64,000 nt of DNA, from assembly GCF_002632825.1 (NCBI RefSeq), contig NZ_NJAJ01000001.1:62001-126000 (forward strand), in the 5' to 3' direction. This DNA comes from Xenorhabdus stockiae (GTDB taxonomy: Bacteria; Pseudomonadota; Gammaproteobacteria; Enterobacterales; Enterobacteriaceae). Position numbers and translations under genes: made by a program. Positions 50,501 to 61,900 of the stretch are shown piece after piece; position 1 is the first letter of the stretch, and each line of letters opens with the position of its first letter. The notes below the pieces were generated by a model that had not been told where the DNA came from, searched no databases, and was given only the letters and a program-made list of their open reading frames with translations.

Positions 50501-51598
50501 TTAATACCAGCGGAAAATTCGCATTCCTAATATAAAAGTCATGATACCAATGACAACCAGTGCAATAGAGGCAGGTACAACCTGTAATAAGTCCCCGCCT
50601 TCAATAAATACTTTACGCATATTATCAGCCAGAATGGTTAACGGCAGATATTCAACAATGTTGACCATCCACTGTGGAAAGTGTTTATAGCTGAAAAAGA
50701 TCCCCGATAACAAAACCTGTATCAGAATCGAAACCTCCAGTAAGCCGTTCGCAGTCTGAGCCTTGCGTGCCCGGGATGCCACCAGCACTGCCACACCAGA
50801 AAAACAGATATTCCCGGCAAAAAGTAAAAGCAGGAAGGCGTAAAACGAACCCTGTATTTCTATATCAAAATAGATCTTAGCAAACTGATAAATAATCAGT
50901 ATTTCAACGAAGTTGATGATAAGACAGGCCAGAATATGTGCCATCAGAAAGGTGGTCTTACGCATTGGTGTGATACACATCTGACGAGTAACCCGCGCGA
51001 GACGTTTTTCTGCCAGTGCCCAGCCGACGGCAATTAAACAGGTTTCCATTATTGCCATCGCCAGTAACCCCGGTATCAGAAAATCCAGATAACGCAACCC
51101 CGGTGTTTCCAGAATGAAAAGATTTTTATCTGTTTGCTTTCCCTCTTGCTGATTGAGCAAATAGTAAGTCAGCAGAGCATCACCATCCTGTGGATCAAGG
51201 TAGTGAATCTGTTTTCCCTGCGTATTCTGTTCAATGAACATCTGAATATCACCCCGTTTCAACCCGAGGATCACCGCTTCACGGTCAGGGTAATATTTAA
51301 TATGATATTTAACCTTTACCAGATTATTCCGTTTGATTTCATCCTGATTGATAATGCCGGAGATGGTGTGTTCATGCGCTGTAAACTGCTCTCCCCATTG
51401 TTTGATCTTCTGTTGTTCCGCCACTTCTGTTGGCAGAACAATGCCGATATATCTTTCGGGAATATCCTGTGATGAGAACGAAAGCCCTAATAGCCAGACC
51501 AGCAAAAGCGGAAAACCAAATGACCAGAACAGAATTTCCGGCTCACGGATATATTGCCTGAATTGTGTTTTCATCAGGTTGATCAGCGCACTATTCAT
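50501..51598 (-). CDS. ABC-2 type exporter permease
   Basis: This 365-residue ABC-2 membrane subunit has one N-terminal helix (FWSFGFPLLLVWLLGLSF), a periplasmic domain of about 130 residues, and five C-terminal helices starting near DFLIPGLLAMAIMETCLI. It overlaps the ATPase gene by eight bases, so the two form an exporter. A similar ABC pair follows the free C-domain gene in zeamine and fabclavine clusters, where export of the product and self-protection are the proposed roles. Confidence 0.9.
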   Translation of the reverse strand: MNSALINLMKTQFRQYIREPEILFWSFGFPLLLVWLLGLSFSSQDIPERYIGIVLPTEVAEQQKIKQWGEQFTAHEHTISGIINQDEIKRNNLVKVKYHIKYYPDREAVILGLKRGDIQMFIEQNTQGKQIHYLDPQDGDALLTYYLLNQQEGKQTDKNLFILETPGLRYLDFLIPGLLAMAIMETCLIAVGWALAEKRLARVTRQMCITPMRKTTFLMAHILACLIINFVEILIIYQFAKIYFDIEIQGSFYAFLLLLFAGNICFSGVAVLVASRARKAQTANGLLEVSILIQVLLSGIFFSYKHFPQWMVNIVEYLPLTILADNMRKVFIEGGDLLQVVPASIALVVIGIMTFILGMRIFRWY

Positions 51599-52538
51599 GG
51601 AAGCGTCTCCCTGCCAGTGTCATGAACAAATCATCCAGTGTTTTCTTTCTGATCACCAGTTCATTGATATCGGTATCGGCTTTTTTGGCACATTCAAAAA
51701 GCTCAGTCACAAAGCTGGCTGAATCGTCAATTATCATACGGATCCTGTTTTTTGATTCATCGTATTCATAACTTGATACCCGATTATGCCGGCTCAGTGC
51801 TTGCAAACGTTCAGGGAACCGGGTCGTCAGCTCAATCAGATCGCCGTTACAGTATTTTTTCAGTAATTCATCCATGCCACCCTGTGCAATAATTTCTCCT
51901 TTATTCATGATACAAATCCGATCACATAAATACTCAGCTTCTTCCATATAATGCGTTGTCAGCAGCATAGTGGATTTTTTTTCCCGGTTGAGTTTGCGCA
52001 GAATGTCCCATGTATCATGCCGGAAACGCGGATCAAGCCCTGTTGTCGGCTCATCCAGTATCAGAATTTCCGGCTCATTCATAATGGCAACACCCAGAGC
52101 CAGCCGCTGGCGCTGGCCTCCTGATAACCCTTCCACATAAGTCCGGTGCTTCTCCGTTAATTCAACCAGTTCCATCACTTCCTGCACCCGATGACGTGAA
52201 CAGCCATAGAAACTACCGAACAGAGTAAGCACTTCTTTCACTCTGAGTTTGTTGATAAATAACGTTTCCTGCAAGACTCCGCTGAGACGCCGACGCAGAT
52301 AAGGTGCATCATGCTGCCATGTTTTTCCCAATACCCTGACAGAGCCTGAATCTGCTTTTTTTAGTCCTTCCAGTATTTCAACCAGTGTCGTTTTTCCCGC
52401 ACCATTCGGGCCGAGCAGACCAATGAACTCACCACGATAAACGTCCAGAGAAATGCCTTTCAGCGCCTGATAATCTTTGTACTGTTTCCTGACCTGCTTA
52501 AACTCAATCACTTTCTCTTCTTGTTTCTGAATAGCCAT
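51591..52538 (-). CDS. ABC exporter ATP-binding protein
   Basis: This 315-residue DrrA/CcmA-type ATPase has a Walker A (GPNGAGKT, residues 43-50), Q-loop (SGVLQETLFINKLRV), ABC signature (LSGGQRQ, 138-144) and Walker B (ILILDEPTTGLDP, 158-170). A C-terminal extension of about 90 residues (DELLKKYCNGDLIELTT onward) is typical of drug exporters. It starts 10 bases after the C-domain gene and overlaps the permease gene. Confidence 0.95.
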   Translation of the reverse strand: MAIQKQEEKVIEFKQVRKQYKDYQALKGISLDVYRGEFIGLLGPNGAGKTTLVEILEGLKKADSGSVRVLGKTWQHDAPYLRRRLSGVLQETLFINKLRVKEVLTLFGSFYGCSRHRVQEVMELVELTEKHRTYVEGLSGGQRQRLALGVAIMNEPEILILDEPTTGLDPRFRHDTWDILRKLNREKKSTMLLTTHYMEEAEYLCDRICIMNKGEIIAQGGMDELLKKYCNGDLIELTTRFPERLQALSRHNRVSSYEYDESKNRIRMIIDDSASFVTELFECAKKADTDINELVIRKKTLDDLFMTLAGRRFHE

Positions 52539-52548
52539 TCTCTGTATC

Positions 52549-54120
52549 TCATTCAGTGATAAGTTGGGAGAGAGAAGATAGTTTTTCCTTCAGCAATCCG
52601 GTAAAACAGGCCATCCCTGCCTGATTAAAGCAGCAGCAGTTAATTTGCATGATTGGTTTGCTATCTTCAGAAAGTGTGACGTAAATATTGATAGAGTCAT
52701 TTTCCCATTGGGTAGAAATGGCCTGACCGGGCAACGCCTGATGTTCCCGATGTTCACTTTTCCAGTAGCTGCTCAGGCGTAACCCATCCAGCCTGCTACC
52801 CGACGTCTCAGATTTGAATACATCCTGTAATATATTAATGTTTATCGTTGGTTGTGAAATTTCTACGCTGCGTCTGGCTCGGCGAATGATAGATTGCGGT
52901 GGTCTGGGTTCCATAAACAAAAAATCAGCCAGAAAATGCGGGTAGAGCCGGGCACGCCGGAATACCTTGCTGTAAAGCCAGCTACCTGCACGGATTGCCA
53001 GAGAATAAATACCGGGGCTGCTATGCCAGCGCTGTTCAGCCAGTACACCTACCGGCAAACTCCACGGGCATTCCATGTGGTCATAGGCCGATAAAATCTT
53101 TTCCCTGACCTGTTCCAATAAAGCAATTGTCGTCGCCTCATTTTTTCCTTCTCTATCCTTTAGGCTGTCCAGATTGACAGGCACCGGCATAACACGCAGC
53201 ATGGGTGCCATCAATGTTTCACTTCCGGGCTGTTCCCTGCCTTCCAGCACTGAATTCAGCGAGAAACGGGACTGCCCTGTCATGGTGTAAATCACCTCTG
53301 CAACCAATGTCAGAAAAACCATCTGCAATGTTGCTTTTTGCTGTTTAGCCAGCCTGTCCAGCAAGTCATAGCTATTTTCAGGAAATGGCAGGTAAAACTC
53401 ATGATCGGTCAGAGTATTCTGGTTGAGATAGCGAGCAGGAAAACGCGCATAAGGATATCCCTTCAGATGCTGCCGCCAGAAAGCCAAATCTTGCTGACCA
53501 TGTTGATGATGGGTTTCCCGCTCATAACAGACCCATTCATCAATTTGCATTTGATCAGGTAAATTTAACTGGCTTTTTTTCCCGTGACATCCCTGTTCAT
53601 AAAGCCGCCAGAGCTGTTGCTCAAACAAGTGGATGGCTCCGCCATCCGCCACAATGTGAGGAAAGCATAAAAACAATACATGTTTTGATTCTGCCAACCG
53701 GAAAATCTGTGCCCGCAGATGGGGAGGCGATTTGAGGTTAAATGGCGTATGCAGGAATTTTTGGCTATTTTCAGTCACCTGTTGTTCCTGCTTATCGGCA
53801 TCATAAGCTGACAGATCCAACAGCGGCAGATCAAACTCCCGCATCTGGCAAAGCCGCTGCATTGGTGCGTAATCCAGTATTTCCGTGCGCAGGGAAATAT
53901 GCGACTGGATTAGCGTATTGATAGCCTGTTCCAGCACCGCTATCCGCAGTTCTCCTTCAATCAGAATACCAACCTGATTGTTAGCTGTATCCCCCAGTGC
54001 AGTAGATACAAACCAGAAACAGTGCTGGGCATATCCCAACGGGAACCAGTTTCCCTGCTTGTTATTCCCGGTGCCGTGCGAGTTCCTGGCGGCCTTGACT
54101 CTGTGCATTTTGGCTATCAT
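52549..54120 (-). CDS. Free-standing condensation-domain protein (FclL/Zmn19-like)
   Basis: This 523-residue protein is a single condensation-like domain without A or T domains. The start PLGYAQHCFWFVST matches core C1. The active-site motif reads PHIVADGG instead of HHxxxDG, so the second, catalytic His is kept and the first is Pro. Proteins of this kind end zeamine (Zmn19) and fabclavine (FclL) assembly lines and join the carrier-bound peptide-ketide to a polyamine. The adjoining PKS has no thioesterase, which fits that role. The start overlaps the PKS stop (ATGA), so the genes are coupled. Confidence 0.85.
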   Translation of the reverse strand: MIAKMHRVKAARNSHGTGNNKQGNWFPLGYAQHCFWFVSTALGDTANNQVGILIEGELRIAVLEQAINTLIQSHISLRTEILDYAPMQRLCQMREFDLPLLDLSAYDADKQEQQVTENSQKFLHTPFNLKSPPHLRAQIFRLAESKHVLFLCFPHIVADGGAIHLFEQQLWRLYEQGCHGKKSQLNLPDQMQIDEWVCYERETHHQHGQQDLAFWRQHLKGYPYARFPARYLNQNTLTDHEFYLPFPENSYDLLDRLAKQQKATLQMVFLTLVAEVIYTMTGQSRFSLNSVLEGREQPGSETLMAPMLRVMPVPVNLDSLKDREGKNEATTIALLEQVREKILSAYDHMECPWSLPVGVLAEQRWHSSPGIYSLAIRAGSWLYSKVFRRARLYPHFLADFLFMEPRPPQSIIRRARRSVEISQPTININILQDVFKSETSGSRLDGLRLSSYWKSEHREHQALPGQAISTQWENDSINIYVTLSEDSKPIMQINCCCFNQAGMACFTGLLKEKLSSLSQLITE

Positions 54121-57100
54121 CGCCTTTCCTCCGAACTGCCTGTCAGGTTGTCCGGCTGCACCTTGTTACGCAGATTGACCTGCTCAGCCAATTGTTCAAT
54201 CGTGGAGTGCTCGTAAATAAACCCGACAGGAAATACCACCTGTAACCGTTGTTTAATTTTTGCGATGATCTGCACTGCCATCAGTGAGTGACCATTCAGT
54301 TCGAAGAAATCATCAAACACCCCTAATGGGCCTATACCCATTTTTTCCTGCCAGATATCAGCAATAATTTCTTCCGTCTGATTGCGGGGAGCCTGATAAG
54401 CGACACTTAATATCGGGCGGGGATACAGATTCTGCTCGCCCGTGTTTGCCGTATTTTGGTCCTGTTCCGCTGGGATATTGTTTTCCACCGTGTGGTCAGT
54501 ATCCGGTAACGGTAAGCCGCGGGTAGAAACAGCATAAACACTGTCCCCATGTGACAGTAATAATTCCAGTAACCGGCAACCCTCTGCCGGCAGAATACCG
54601 TGCCTGATACTTTCTTGTTCTTCATTATCCTGATACCACTGACGCAGGCTATCCACAGCCATTCCTACCTCACGCCATGCATCCCAGCCAATAGCAAGAT
54701 AGCGGGTCGTTTTTTTCCTGCCTGAATGTGACTTACTGAAATTTTTCTCATCTAAAACAAGTTGATGACGTGATAAAGCGTAAGCATCTTCAAAAGCATT
54801 GGCTGCACAATAAGCGACCTGCCCGATTGTACCTATGTGGGATGCCAGTGATGAACTTAAAACGAAAAAATCCAGTGGGCGACGTTTAAACCAGTTATCC
54901 AGAACCTGTGTTCCCAGTACTTTTGACCGGAATACCTGAAGTGAGTCTTCGAATCTGCGATTCTGGATCAGCCCGCCATCGGCAATACCTGCACAATGAA
55001 AGATCCCGTGGATTTGCCCATACTGGAGAACAACATCGGTCAGTGCTTTGTTGACTCTTGAAGCATCCGCCAGATCGGCAGAAATGACTGAAACAGACGC
55101 GCCCATCTGCTTTAACTGTTGTAACAAACGGATATGGCGTGAGCGCTTATTGTCTGCATCATGAGTTTCCAGCCAGTCTGACCATTCATTACTGGGCGGT
55201 AATTCACTGCGGCTGATGAAAATCAAATGGGATTGATAATGCTTCGCCAGATAGAGTGCTATTGTGGCTCCAATACCGCCAAATCCGCCCGTAATCAGGT
55301 AGTTTCCCCCATGTCTTAATAGCGGGGACGCCGTCGCGGGTAAAACTGCGGTTTCAGTCAACGGAACATAACGATGCCTTCCGCGAAGCGCGACGATATT
55401 ATCCTGATCCTCCTGTTCTTCCGGCTGTCTGAGGATCTCTGTCAGTAATGCTGATATTACGGCATCAGACGGCTTAGGATTCAGTAAAGGCAGTGACCAG
55501 CGAGCAGGCAGGGCAATATCAATACTCCTGCACTGCACCTGTTCAAACTCTTTTGGAATGACACGACATGGGCCAAGCAGCAGCGCTTTAGCCGGATCGT
55601 TTCTGTCCTGTTCTGTAATCGAATGCAGTCGGTTGGAGAGGATATCTATTTTTAGTGAAACCGTTTTCAGTTGATCCTCATCTATTCCATCTGTTGCTAA
55701 TCGGTCTACCGCAAATTGCCGGGCGATATGCAACAGAGATTCATAATTGGTAAAGGCCGTGTTCAATGCAATGGAAGCTGAACGCGTTATTGACCAGGCA
55801 TGAATGATGTGAGCGACCTTCACTTTCCGGCTGTTAAATAAATCCGCCAATGTCTGATAGTCTTCGCTGCTCTGCGGATTGATGATGACCTGACGTGTGT
55901 TTGTATCTGCTTTAAAACGTCCGCCCTGTATCACCTGCCAGACTTCACCACCTAATTGTGTCAGTTCAGCCGTTAGCTGTTTGCCTACTCCTGAACCGTC
56001 CATAAAAATCAGGAAAACCTGCCCGTTTAACCGGGCATAATCTGCCACCGGTATGGGCATCTGTTTCCAGCGGATCTGGTGACTCCACTGCTCCAGTGGC
56101 AACCGCCCGTTATCTGAAGCCGTCTGTCGGGTATGAGAAGCCTTTTTATGCGAGGTATCACTAATCCATGAATCCAGACTGTAACGCTGACGCTGGAATG
56201 TATATCCGGGCAGAGGAAGGCGGTGGCGTTTCTGTGGCTGATAAAATGCAGACCAGTCGACAGATACCCCCTGTTGCCATAGCTGCCCTAATAGATTCAG
56301 TAAATGTTGTCTGTCCGGGATAGTTTGTTTGATACTTCGGGTACTGTTGAACACCCGCTGATGTGCCGCTGAACCTGTAAGCTGTATTTTTGCCAGTCCG
56401 GTCAGAGCACTGCCCGGCCCCATTTCCAGTAAAACTGGCGCTTTTGAAGGTGAGGTTTTTTGTGATTGAGATTGCTGTATATGGGAGACTGAAGTAACTT
56501 CCTGTTGAGACAATAAGCACGCCACTCCCTGACTGAACGCAACCGGTTCACGCAATTGACGTACCCAGTAATCCGGCGACATAGCCTGTTCAGCAGTGAT
56601 CCATGTTCCCGTTACACAAGAAATAAAGGGTAATTCTGGCGCTGATAGTGTTATGCCATCAAATGCCTGTCTGAACGGCTCCAGACACGCATCCATCATC
56701 GCACTGTGAAAAGCATGGGAAGTATGCAGCGTACCGGATTCGATATTATCCTCCGACAGACGCGCTTCAAGCATCAGTATGGCTTCTGTTTCGCCGGATA
56801 CCACACAAAGTTCAGGCGCATTATAAGCAGCCAGTGTAACACCCTCAGTGAGATAGCCCTGTAATGTTCTTTCATTAAGTTCTACCGCCAGCATTTTTCC
56901 GGCAGGCATCTGATTCATTAAGTTAGCCCGCCTGATCACAATCTTCACTGCATCTTCCAGAGTGAAAACACCCGCAATACAGGCGGCAACATATTCTCCG
57001 ATGCTGTGACCGATGCAAGCCGTAGGACGTATCCCCCATGCCATCAGCAACTGACTCAACGCATATTCGACAACAAACAGAGCTGGCTGGGTATAACGTG

Positions 57101-58931
57101 TCTGATATAACGCCGGGGTTTTATTCGCTTCAGCCGTATCGAAGATTAACGGACGGATATCACGCTCCAGCAAAGGCAGCATTATCTCCGCACATCTATC
57201 CACTGCGGCCCTGAATACTGGCTCCTGATCGTAGTACCCCTTCATCATTCCGGGGTATTGTGCGCCCTGCCCGCTGAACATAAAAATGACCGACGAAGCA
57301 ACGGTACGTAACGTATTTTCCTGTGCTGTCCGGGATAAATAATTATCCAGCGCCGCAATTGCGCTGATGTGATCATGGCATACCAGACTATGCCGATAAT
57401 CCATTTCATGACGGCCGACATGCAGGGTATAAGCGATATCAGCTAATGGCAGTCGGGGAGATTTTTCCAGCCAATCACGGAAGTTAAGTAACTTTGCCTG
57501 TAATGCTTGCGGTGATTTGGCTGAAAAAGAGAGCAACTGTTGCGGGTGAGACGGGCCTGACGGGGAAGTATAAGGTGTTTCCTGCAAAATCATATGGGCA
57601 TTGGTTCCTCCAATACCAAAGGAACTGACACCCGCCCGGCGTACGCCCTGACACTGCCACGCTTCACCTTTTGTCGGTATATAGAATCTTGAACCGGTCA
57701 GATTAATTTCAGGATTGAGGCGGGTAAAGTTGACCGCCGGTGGCAGATAACGGTGCATCATCATCTGTGCAACTTTCATTACGCCCGTCACGCCTGCCGC
57801 CGAGTCTACGTGCCCCAGATTCGCTTTGACAGAAGCCACCGCACAGCGCGTCTGCCCTGTTTCCGGCTGCTCATAAGCACTGAGCAGGGCTTTCATTTCC
57901 ATCGGATCGCCAAGGTGCGTGGCTGTACCATGAGCTTCGATATAACTGATACTTTCTGGTGCCACGTCTGCCACCAGCAATGCGCGCTGAAGAACCGCTG
58001 TCTGACCAGTTACCGAAGGCGCAGTGAAACCGATTTTCTCGGCCCCATCGTTATTGACCGCAGAACCTTTAATAATTGCATAAATATGGTCGCCACTATC
58101 CAGTGCATCCTGTAACCGTTTCAGCACCACAACACCAACGCCATCACCGCTCAGAGTACCGGATGCCTCAGCATCGAAAGTTCGACAATGCCCGTCATGG
58201 GAAAGAATGCCGCTGCCCTCGAAGTGATAGCCACTGTGGGAGGGAAAACCAACGTGAACACCTCCGCCCAGTGCAATGTCACATTCTCCGGCTAATAGAG
58301 ACTGGCAGGCATAGTGTATCGCCACCATTGAACTGGAGCAGGCCGACCCGATAGTGAAACTCGGCCCCCGCAGATTGAGCTTGTAGGATACCCGTGTCGA
58401 AAGCAGATCGTTATTATTGCCAAATAGCAGCATGTCCGATAAATACGGCCCTTCGGCAGTGTGATGATTCAATAGATAATTCATAAAATAGCTGCTGCTG
58501 GAGCTGCTGGCATACACGCCGATTGGTCCCTGAAACTTTTCCGCTGCATAACCGGCATTTTCCAATGCCAGCCATGACGTTTCCAGAAACAAGCGCTGCT
58601 GTGGATCTATCGCCTGAGCTTCCCGCGGAGAGTAACCAAAAAACTCAGCATCAAAATCTTCAGGATGCTCCAGCACGGAAACATTGCGGATAAAATCGGC
58701 CCGCGAACGGGCCTCCACTGATATTCCTTCTGCATCCAGTTCGGCATCAGTCAATGGCCTGACAGACTCAACTCCCGCCGCGATATTTTGCCAGAATTGT
58801 TCAACATCACTCGCGCCGGAAAATTGTCCCGCCATACCGATAATGGCGATTTCAAAACCGTGCATTTCCAAATCAGACACTGATTCCACTGCCTGTTCCC
58901 TCTGAACGTTATTACCATCGGTGTTATTCAT
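54117..58931 (-). CDS. One-module type I PKS: KS-AT-KR-ACP
   Basis: This 1604-residue module adds one malonate unit and reduces the beta-keto group. The KS (about 27-450) has its nucleophile Cys198 in IGSACSSSM (Ser in place of the usual Thr), with EAHGTATHLGDP and ANLGHVDSAAG. The AT (about 555-870) has GHSIGE (Ser643) and HAFH near 740, the malonyl-CoA signature. The KR has TGGFGGIG near 1213 and Tyr1374 in QVAYCAANAF. The ACP has NGHSLM (Ser1549), with Asn for the usual Gly. There is no DH, ER or TE. It follows the NRPS by 37 bases and matches the single PKS of the zeamine/fabclavine type (Zmn18, FclK). Confidence 0.93.
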   Translation of the reverse strand: MNNTDGNNVQREQAVESVSDLEMHGFEIAIIGMAGQFSGASDVEQFWQNIAAGVESVRPLTDAELDAEGISVEARSRADFIRNVSVLEHPEDFDAEFFGYSPREAQAIDPQQRLFLETSWLALENAGYAAEKFQGPIGVYASSSSSSYFMNYLLNHHTAEGPYLSDMLLFGNNNDLLSTRVSYKLNLRGPSFTIGSACSSSMVAIHYACQSLLAGECDIALGGGVHVGFPSHSGYHFEGSGILSHDGHCRTFDAEASGTLSGDGVGVVVLKRLQDALDSGDHIYAIIKGSAVNNDGAEKIGFTAPSVTGQTAVLQRALLVADVAPESISYIEAHGTATHLGDPMEMKALLSAYEQPETGQTRCAVASVKANLGHVDSAAGVTGVMKVAQMMMHRYLPPAVNFTRLNPEINLTGSRFYIPTKGEAWQCQGVRRAGVSSFGIGGTNAHMILQETPYTSPSGPSHPQQLLSFSAKSPQALQAKLLNFRDWLEKSPRLPLADIAYTLHVGRHEMDYRHSLVCHDHISAIAALDNYLSRTAQENTLRTVASSVIFMFSGQGAQYPGMMKGYYDQEPVFRAAVDRCAEIMLPLLERDIRPLIFDTAEANKTPALYQTRYTQPALFVVEYALSQLLMAWGIRPTACIGHSIGEYVAACIAGVFTLEDAVKIVIRRANLMNQMPAGKMLAVELNERTLQGYLTEGVTLAAYNAPELCVVSGETEAILMLEARLSEDNIESGTLHTSHAFHSAMMDACLEPFRQAFDGITLSAPELPFISCVTGTWITAEQAMSPDYWVRQLREPVAFSQGVACLLSQQEVTSVSHIQQSQSQKTSPSKAPVLLEMGPGSALTGLAKIQLTGSAAHQRVFNSTRSIKQTIPDRQHLLNLLGQLWQQGVSVDWSAFYQPQKRHRLPLPGYTFQRQRYSLDSWISDTSHKKASHTRQTASDNGRLPLEQWSHQIRWKQMPIPVADYARLNGQVFLIFMDGSGVGKQLTAELTQLGGEVWQVIQGGRFKADTNTRQVIINPQSSEDYQTLADLFNSRKVKVAHIIHAWSITRSASIALNTAFTNYESLLHIARQFAVDRLATDGIDEDQLKTVSLKIDILSNRLHSITEQDRNDPAKALLLGPCRVIPKEFEQVQCRSIDIALPARWSLPLLNPKPSDAVISALLTEILRQPEEQEDQDNIVALRGRHRYVPLTETAVLPATASPLLRHGGNYLITGGFGGIGATIALYLAKHYQSHLIFISRSELPPSNEWSDWLETHDADNKRSRHIRLLQQLKQMGASVSVISADLADASRVNKALTDVVLQYGQIHGIFHCAGIADGGLIQNRRFEDSLQVFRSKVLGTQVLDNWFKRRPLDFFVLSSSLASHIGTIGQVAYCAANAFEDAYALSRHQLVLDEKNFSKSHSGRKKTTRYLAIGWDAWREVGMAVDSLRQWYQDNEEQESIRHGILPAEGCRLLELLLSHGDSVYAVSTRGLPLPDTDHTVENNIPAEQDQNTANTGEQNLYPRPILSVAYQAPRNQTEEIIADIWQEKMGIGPLGVFDDFFELNGHSLMAVQIIAKIKQRLQVVFPVGFIYEHSTIEQLAEQVNLRNKVQPDNLTGSSEERR

Positions 58932-58968
58932 GATCCGTTATTCCTCATTCCCACTATTCATCTTCCGG

Positions 58969-61900
58969 CTACCTTTTCTGCTGCATTTTTTTCTGCATTT
59001 CCGCCAGACGCTGACGACCATCAGTGATGTTGTTCAGACTGGTTTCTTTAGCACCCTGCATCCTCTTCATGGCCGATGAAGTTCCTGCGTTTTCACTCTG
59101 TCCGTGCCCTCCGTTGATAAAGCGGGCAAGCTGGTGAATGGTGGAATAATTCAGTAAATCAATAATGGAAAGTCGGGTATAACCCAGCGCATGCAGTTTC
59201 AGATGAACACGGGCCAGCAGCAGTGAATCTCCCCCCAGATCGAAGAAGTTTTGATTACAACCGGGAGATTCCATGTCCAGCACTTCGGCCCAGACCTGCT
59301 GAATGGCAAGCACGACAGGATCGGTCAGTACATTGGTTTTTTCCTCAGCGACAGCGGGAACCGTCTCCGCTAATGGGGAAACGTTACTCAGTTCATGATA
59401 AGCAGCCTGCTGTGGGATATCCTGTGGCAATCGGGCAATATCAAGTTTGCCGTTTGCATTCAGTGGCAGAGAAGAGAGAGCCTGAAAATAGGCCGGTATC
59501 ATGTAACGTGGCAGCCTTTCCGCCAGATAATTACGCAGCTCCATCGTATTCAGAGCCTGTCCGACATGCAGAACGATATAAGCCGCGATCCGTTTACCCC
59601 GGTTTTCCTCAATCACCCGAACCGCTGCACGTTCCACATCCGGATGTTTGCACAGGACGGCTTCAATTTCCCCGGTTTCCACTCGATAACCTCTGATCTT
59701 GTTTTGGTCATCAATACGCCCCAAGTATTCAATGTTGCCATCAGGCAGAAAACGCCCGCGATCACCGGTTTTATACAGCCGGTCTGAGAGGGATTTATCA
59801 AATGGATTTTCAATAAACAGGGTTTGGTAGATGTTTTCCTGATTAAGATAAGCTATCGCCAGCCCCTCACCTCCAATGTATAGCTCCCCCGCAGTACCAA
59901 CAGGAACAGGATGGAGGAAGCTATCAAGGATATAAACCTGATTGCCCTCATTCGGTCTGCCGATTGGCACACTATGACCTTCGGTTCCCCGATAACGATA
60001 GCTGGTGGTAAACGTGGTATTTTCCGTTGGGCCATAACCGTTGATCAGGATCAGTTCAGGATAACGCTCCTTAATGCGGGCTGCGTGCCATGATGACATC
60101 GCCTCACCACCGGAAATCAATTGTTTTACCGGTTGCAATAGCTGGGGGCGTTCATCAACGATGAGATTAAGCAAGGATGCCGTCAGGAACAGGCTTTCTA
60201 TCTGCGATTCCTTAATGATTTTTTCCAGCAGAAGGACAGAAACCACACCTTGCGGGAAGATCACTATTGAACCGCCATTCAGTAACGGTCCCCAGATTTC
60301 CCATGTTGAAGCATCAAAACTGACGGAAGCCAGTTGCAGATAACGCTTAAAGGCGTGGAAATCAATATAGCTGACATTTTTAACCAGACGAATAATACCT
60401 TTTTGCCCGATCAATACCCCTTTCGGTTTACCGGTAGAGCCAGAAGTGTACATGATATAAGCAGGCAGACCGCCCTGATGTTCTGCGTGAGAATTCAGGT
60501 AATCCGGCAGATCACTCACCGGCATTTGTGCCAGTGCAGACTGTTCTTCATCCAGCCATAAAACAGGCGGAAGATCTGGCATAGTGTCAGGCAGCCACCG
60601 GTCTGTTACCCGCCTATCAATGATTAACAAATCACACTGAGCATCTTCTATCTGCTCGATCAACCGGATATCCGGGTCGTCGGTATTAAGTGGCAGGTAA
60701 ACCGCGCCGAGTTTTACCAGTGCCAGCATCGAAACGATCAATTCAACACTGCGCCCCAGCAATAGCGCCACATACTGTCCTTGTTTCACCCCTTTTTCTG
60801 CCAGCAGATGTGCTAACTGGTTGGACTGTTGGTGTAACTCCAGATAACTGAGCTGCCGCTCCCCGAATTCAACCGCGAGCACAGACGGTGTTTGGGCTAC
60901 CTGTTCAGCAAATAATCCAGCCAGTGTTTCTGGCCCCTGATAGCCAGCATCTCCCTGACTGAAATTTTCCAGTTTCTGTTGCTGTACCATTGGCAGGAAA
61001 TGATTGGCGCAATGCAATGCCTGTGGATCTGCCACCATCGCCGTAAATACCGCGATATAGCATTCCGCCATCGTTGATACCAATCCACGGCTGATTTTAT
61101 TTTCGTCGTAATCAAGTTGGATGGAGATTTGATCACTGGCCAGCGCCGAAGAGAGCGTAAGATGCTGAAAATGGACATCCAGTGTAAAATGGGTGCCTTC
61201 GTAAACGTCCTGCGTATGCAGCCTGTCCACCACTTCCAGCCCCACTTCCGCTGCCATCTGGCCGTAAACATGGAAATCAATATAGTTAAACAGCACCTCA
61301 TCCAGTAATGGCTGCTGACCGAACTGGCGCTGAATTTCGGCTAATGGATAACGACGATGCGGAATTGCTTCAATTTCGTTAGCAAAGACCTGCCGGATTA
61401 ACTCGTTCCAGGAGACAGATGTCAGGATTTGACGGAATGGAAGAATATTCAGGAACAGGCCGTACAGATGCTCTCCTCCCTGCGCTTCAGGGCGTCCGTT
61501 TGCGCTGATCCCGGTAAGAATATCATTCTCCCCGCTGAAAATACTGATGACCTTGACGTGCCCTGCCAGCAAAACGCTTTTCAGCGGGACGCCAAGTTGC
61601 AGCATCAAATGACGTAATCCCTGATAAACAGTACTATCCAGCGTCAGGGAAACAGATTTCAGTTTCGGGCTGGTTGCAGGGGGATGAGCACTTTGAATAC
61701 CCTCCGTATGTTGTTTACGTGGCAATTCAAGGATGGTGCAGTCATCCAGTTTCTGGGCCCAGTAATTTTTTTGTTGTTCATCGGCAATGGCAGCCCGCTC
61801 CAGTGCAATAAAATCACGATACTCCAGCGATTTTTTATCCGGTGCCTGCCAGCTTGTCTGTCCTGTCAGCGTGGCATAACGATTGAAGACTTCCACAATC

